From: Hamiltosporidium magnivora
Taxonomy: Eukaryota > Microsporidia > Dubosqiidae
DNA: 23,162 bases
Direction: 5' to 3'
Assembly: GCA_004325065.1 (NCBI GenBank)
Contig: PITI01000092.1
Coordinates: 1 to 23,162 of the forward strand
The translations under genes and the position numbers were made by a program. Each line of letters begins with the position of its first letter. Position 1 is the stretch's first letter. This document shows positions 18,714 to 23,162 of this stretch, one piece after another. The notes beneath the pieces were generated by a model. That model did not search any database. It saw nothing but the letters and a program-made list of their open reading frames with translations, and was not told the origin of the DNA.

Positions 18714-21700
18714 GTTCCATATAATTTAAAAGAAATTTGTTTGTAGAAAATTTAATTAATAAATTTAATTATTAAATTCTTTTATCAAATTCCGAATTAA
18801 AAAGTTTCGAAACTCAAACGAATCAAAAGTATATTTGGTAACGAAATAATTCATGGAAATAAAGAAGACATAGAAGCCTTGCTTTTTACTGACATTACCT
18901 AAATTTTTGAAGAAAAAATTCTAATAAATATCCACAAATTTTCCGGTCCCACTCAACCAGTCTATTTGGTTATAAAATATAAACTTTGGAAATTTAAACG
19001 GATTTTAGTTCAATTCAGGCTAGGATCTCATAATTCAAGTTACAAATGCGACAGATTATTTTAAGGAATATATTTCTGAAAAAATAATAGTTTAAAATTA
19101 TCTTCCTATCCTAATATGTACAAGCTGGAATTCAGAAATTGATTTGTACAATATCAATTAAATAACAACTCAAATAATTCTTTTTCACTCAGCTAAAGAA
19201 TCGCACTGTTTTCAGGTTCGAAAATTAATATTATAACTGTTTTGGTTCGTTCAACGTAATAACTACAATATTACTTATTGAAACAAAAGAGACGATAGTA
19301 TAGAAAAATAAAAAGTACGGAGTTATAATATTAACATAAAATTTATATCAGTTTTTCCTGTACAATAATTTCAATTATAACCGATTTATACTTTCTCAAT
19401 ATATAAATTTAAATTATACAAGTGATTATAACATGTTTAAATATTATATAAACAATATAAAGTGAATTTTTTACAAAACGAAAGAATATATCAATAAGTT
19501 CATCCTAGTTTATCTATGCAATCTGATCATTCGATAACTTTCAAATTGCTAAAGTATTCCATGCCACATAAAAATTGGTCTAAACTTAATAAGAAGATTA
19601 AATAGAAGTTAAAATTTCGTTTTCAATAAATTTCTTAAGAATTTAATAAAATGCAACCAAACAGTAATAATCTGTGCTTTCGATAAGAGCCTTTGAGTTA
19701 CAAACTTTTTTCTAAGAAAACAAAGAATTTTTACTTAAACCTTTAGCTCGGAAAATAATTTAAGAATGTGTTTGTCGGAACCCATGTCGAAGCACCCAGA
19801 TAGAAGGTATCTTTGGTAGAACCAGGCTCTATGTTTCAAATAAAAGAAACCAAACATGTGTAATTATTTATTTTTCTTGAAATAATATTTTTTTATCATT
19901 CTTCTTCAACTCTATGTTCTTTTTCTTCCACTATTATAGTCTAAATAAAACATAATTTATAAAAAAAATTATAACTCACTATTATAGATTAAAACTGCAA
20001 TGGTAAAAAAGAAACAATCATTTAGAAGGTAGAAAGTGATTTATACAAGCAACAATTATACTATAAGTTATATATTGGATTTTTTCAAATTAATTAGAGT
20101 TACCTAATTACAGAAGTTGTGAAATGTTGTAAATTTTAATTTCGATATATATCGTGGATCAATTTTATTAAATTCTAAGGTATGCATATGCCTAATAAAT
20201 ATACATCTAACGTTTCCAGGATATGCTTTTTTTCAAAGTCTGTAAATTTATCTATTTTTACACTTGTTTTTGACTAAATTGAAACTCCATATTTTTTTAA
20301 GATAAAATTGCTATATTTAGAAATTTATTGTTCCTTAAAAAGTTTATAGCATTAAAAGACTTATAAATCGATTGATCAACACGGTAAAAGTTAAAATATA
20401 AAAAACACAAATTACTTAGTGGAAGAAACTGTACATAAAAAATAGAATTTTAAATATCTAGAATATATGAAATTTATAATATGAATAATTTCCCTCAATT
20501 TTAATAAAATTATATAAATTCTTGATTTGAGCTTCAAAAGTGATAAAATAAACGCAAACCAGCCTCTTTTTAATGTCTGCACTCAAAAAAATAAAAAATA
20601 AAGCTTGGCGTAGGTTTACACGAAAAATCAATGTGGAAAAATACTCGCTTGTTTATAAAAACACATCCTAAACTTAAATTATCCGAATTAATCTTAGGAT
20701 TTATTGTGGGCAAATACTCGCTTAGGAAAAAAATATATCAACATAGATAAGTTTTCTTTCGCAAGCAGGTAAAATTAAGCTATTTATATAATTTCCGGTT
20801 TCTGCGTGTATGATCTTTTAGATTTAGGTTGAACTTTCAATCATAAATATTAGAATATAAAGCTAATGTGTTTACGGGCTATAAAATATTAATAGATTTC
20901 CAACATATTATATAATGGTTATTCTTTTATATCGTAAAAAGTTAAATTCGTATTCATTTTTAAACACTAGACAAATCTACTATAATACATCTGCAAAGAT
21001 TTATAAATAGAATTCAGAACAAAATATGTAAATATAATGATACCTTCTACGCAAAGAGCTAATCCAATAATACAAATATTTGAAAGACAAAAATCTCGGT
21101 TTTTTCCTATGAATAAGCGAAAAAAAAAGTATTAAATTTGAAAAGCCATCTTAACATAAGTATAATATAAGCAATTGAAAAATTTGAAGAACTTTAAGCA
21201 AGAAACAATCGAAAAATTGGATAAAAACACTTATATTTATCTAAGATGGTATTGTTTGTGATGATTCAGTTAGAATTCCATAAAACGACTAAATATATTT
21301 GAAAGGCGTTTTATTTCAGAAAGTAACTTGAACAAGACGAAACAGATTTGAGCTGCAATCGCAAATAAACATTTTGAATTTTTGAATTGTTTAAATATAA
21401 AAAAAGAATTCAGAAGTATAAAAAAGATATTTGAAAGTTAAACCAGTAACCAGGAACTTGATACTCATTATCGGCTATTTAAATGCAATACAGAAGAAAT
21501 AGAAGGCCATAATGTCGAGATGCGATCATATTTAAAAATAAGAATTTCAAAATTTAAGTTATACAAAGTTATATATTAAAACCAAAAAAAACCAGCAGAG
21601 CACCGTAGATTAATTTATTCCAAACAATAAAAACATCAAAAAAATCACCATTGGTTTGTCAAATCCTACACATTAGGAACACCACAGATAAGAAAAACAC

Positions 21701-22670
21701 TATCAGTATCTTGTATCATTTAAAGCCACAAATAAAAATAAATAAAACAAAGTAAATTAAACGGCCATATTAGTTTCATTATCAAATAAACAATTATTTC
21801 ATTTTTCTTATTAAATAACCATATAAATTATAACTTTAAAAAATAATTATGAATCATACTTACAAAATATTCTTGAACTTGAATATTCAAATTTAAAAGA
21901 TGAACTGATAGGCAATAAAACATTTAAATTCAAAACATTAATAGGAATATTTTTTCTAGAGAAATACCGCACAAATAAAATATTTAAGTCTGAAATTAAA
22001 TTAAAAATTTAAGTTTAAAATAGAAAACAGAGTGTTTAAATTTTGAAAGTTTGAATCTTATAGATTATAGTCTTATATGGTTTATTCATAAAACCTTGTA
22101 ACGAATGACTACTTTTTTTTACAACTAGATTTTACAAATACCAAAATCTAAAGAATTAAATATCAACTTCGATTTATAATTTTAAAAATCTCACAAAATT
22201 TTATATCTTAGAAAAGAACGGAAATCAAGATAAACCATAAACAAAGCAGTATAATAGCATTTTTAAATGTAATACACGAATTTAATTCACACTTAGCATA
22301 CGACGAAACAAAGAAAATTAAACTTTAAAACAAAAAATCGAAATCTAATGACGTATAACAAAATAACCAAAAATATAATTAAGTAGTAAATATTTTAATA
22401 GCTTAAAAAAACTGAAAACTATAGAAAAATAGAGACACAATCAGAAGAATTAAATAAAATTTTTAAAAAAAACAATTTCAATTTAAATAAAATACTTTTA
22501 ACTTAAAATTTTAAAATTTCTTAAAATATTTAATTTCTACTTCATCCTATTTTCTACTTTAAAAACTTTTTGGATTAAAAAATTCTTTAAAAATTCTTAA
22601 AAATTCTAAAAAAAATATTCGAATGAATTGTAATTCCTTCATTCTTAAAATACTAAAATAAATTTAAAAA
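18714..22670. other. Gene desert, about 4 kb, A-rich plus strand towards the right
   Basis: No gene could be supported. From about 20300 rightward the plus strand becomes strongly A-rich, the same bias the recognised genes show on their coding strand, so dead plus-strand genes are possible. The clearest trace is at about 21440-21720. There one frame reads QELDTHYRLFKCNTEEIEGH and onward for some 45 residues, then a stop, then KKPAEHRRLIYSKQ, another stop, and a further open piece. I cannot assign it. The last few hundred bases before 22670 are simple A/T-rich runs. Confidence 0.4.
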
Positions 22671-22935
22671 ATACAAAAAAACAAAAATAACAAAAATAAC
22701 AAAAATAAAAGTAAAGTAATACTTAAATATGAGAAAGGACTAAAATAACAAAATTAAAAGTAAAATAACAAAAATAACAAAAATGCCTAAAATAATACTT
22801 AAATAACAGAAATAATACTTAAATGACAAAAATAATAGCGAAAATAACAGATACAACAAAATAATACTTAAACAACAAAAATAACAGAAACAATACTTAA
22901 ATAACAAAAATAATAAAAACAATACTTTATTTAAA
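22671..22935. repeat. Simple-sequence / minisatellite array next to the right inverted repeat
   Basis: Degenerate tandem copies of AAAATAAC and of AATAATACTTAAATAAC fill this stretch, for example at 22791-22840 and 22860-22925. All frames are low complexity. The minus-strand open frame at 22740-22943 is only a translation of this array. It ends where the right inverted repeat begins; the left inverted repeat has no comparable array beside it. Confidence 0.75.
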
Positions 22936-23162
22936 AGTATCACATCTTTTTAAAATAGTGGCAAGTGTTATATTTGTTTTTATGACATTAACGCAGTTCT
23001 AGGTTTAACATAAATGACTGCTACCCCAACACTCCATCGGTAACCCCTGCGATACCTACGTCCCAAAGCCTTTCATCTATCAGGTGTGTAGAACCTAATT
23101 AATAGGCGAGGCAGTTGCCCGGAGTTCGTTAATGTCCGTTGCATGGAGTGTGATCGAAGGCC
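22925..23162 (-). repeat. Right copy of the terminal inverted repeat (cut by the window end)
   Basis: This is the reverse complement of 326-565 with roughly 28 differences in 240 bp by hand count. Both arms of the 9-bp long-range stem (ACACTCCAT and ATGGAGTGT) are intact. The match runs to the last base of the window, so the repeat very probably continues beyond it, as the left one does outward to position 1. Confidence 0.85.

Noticed and set aside
19214..19230. Possible tRNA T-arm (AGGTTCGAAAATT)
   Set aside because: No pairing stem around the loop and no matching D-arm or acceptor stem nearby.
22740..22943. Leucine/isoleucine-rich minus-strand open frame of 67 codons
   Set aside because: It is only the translation of the AAATAAC-type array and runs into the inverted repeat.

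Overview
The window looks like a piece of a microsporidian nuclear genome, from the Nosema/Vairimorpha side of the group or a similar AT-rich lineage. This is inferred from several features. The DNA is extremely A+T-rich. Coding regions are short and intron-less. The conserved eukaryotic genes are small (a Golgi/ER YIP1 protein and a highly divergent kinetochore Spc25). Start codons are tightly preceded by a C-rich motif. No bacterial or viral gene organisation is seen. I could not confirm the species from the sequence alone.

Layout. Positions 1-565 are a comparatively GC-rich, non-coding repeat with many short hairpins. Its inner part (326-565) recurs in inverted orientation at the right edge (22925-23162), so the window is bracketed by inverted repeats. 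Next come two housekeeping genes transcribed divergently from a 383-bp gap: YIP1 (684-1283, minus) and an Spc25-like kinetochore gene (1667-2359, plus). The rest is sparsely coding. It holds three copies of a small secreted-looking protein family with no recognised domain (2963-3457 plus, 9123-9617 plus, 18163-18654 minus). It also holds one secreted PTP-like inositol-polyphosphate phosphatase ('PTP-like phytase', 12858-13730 plus) with an intact catalytic signature and bacterial-type family motifs. Between these lie multi-kilobase deserts (about 4.3-9.1, 10.4-12.9, 13.7-18.2 and 18.7-22.7 kb) with only short, frameshifted, stop-ridden coding-like traces, and a simple-sequence array next to the right repeat.

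The most informative structure is the secreted family. Copies 1 and 2 align without gaps over 164 codons (about 43% identity by hand count), and their homology continues about 800 bp downstream as non-coding DNA, so they arose by segmental duplication. Copies 1 and 3 share a 19-bp upstream element (18/19 identical) about 40-45 bp before the start codon. The four desert genes all carry N-terminal hydrophobic signals. This suggests an accessory, possibly subtelomeric, compartment of exported parasite proteins next to a small housekeeping block. That view is inference. The gene identities rest on motifs read by eye.
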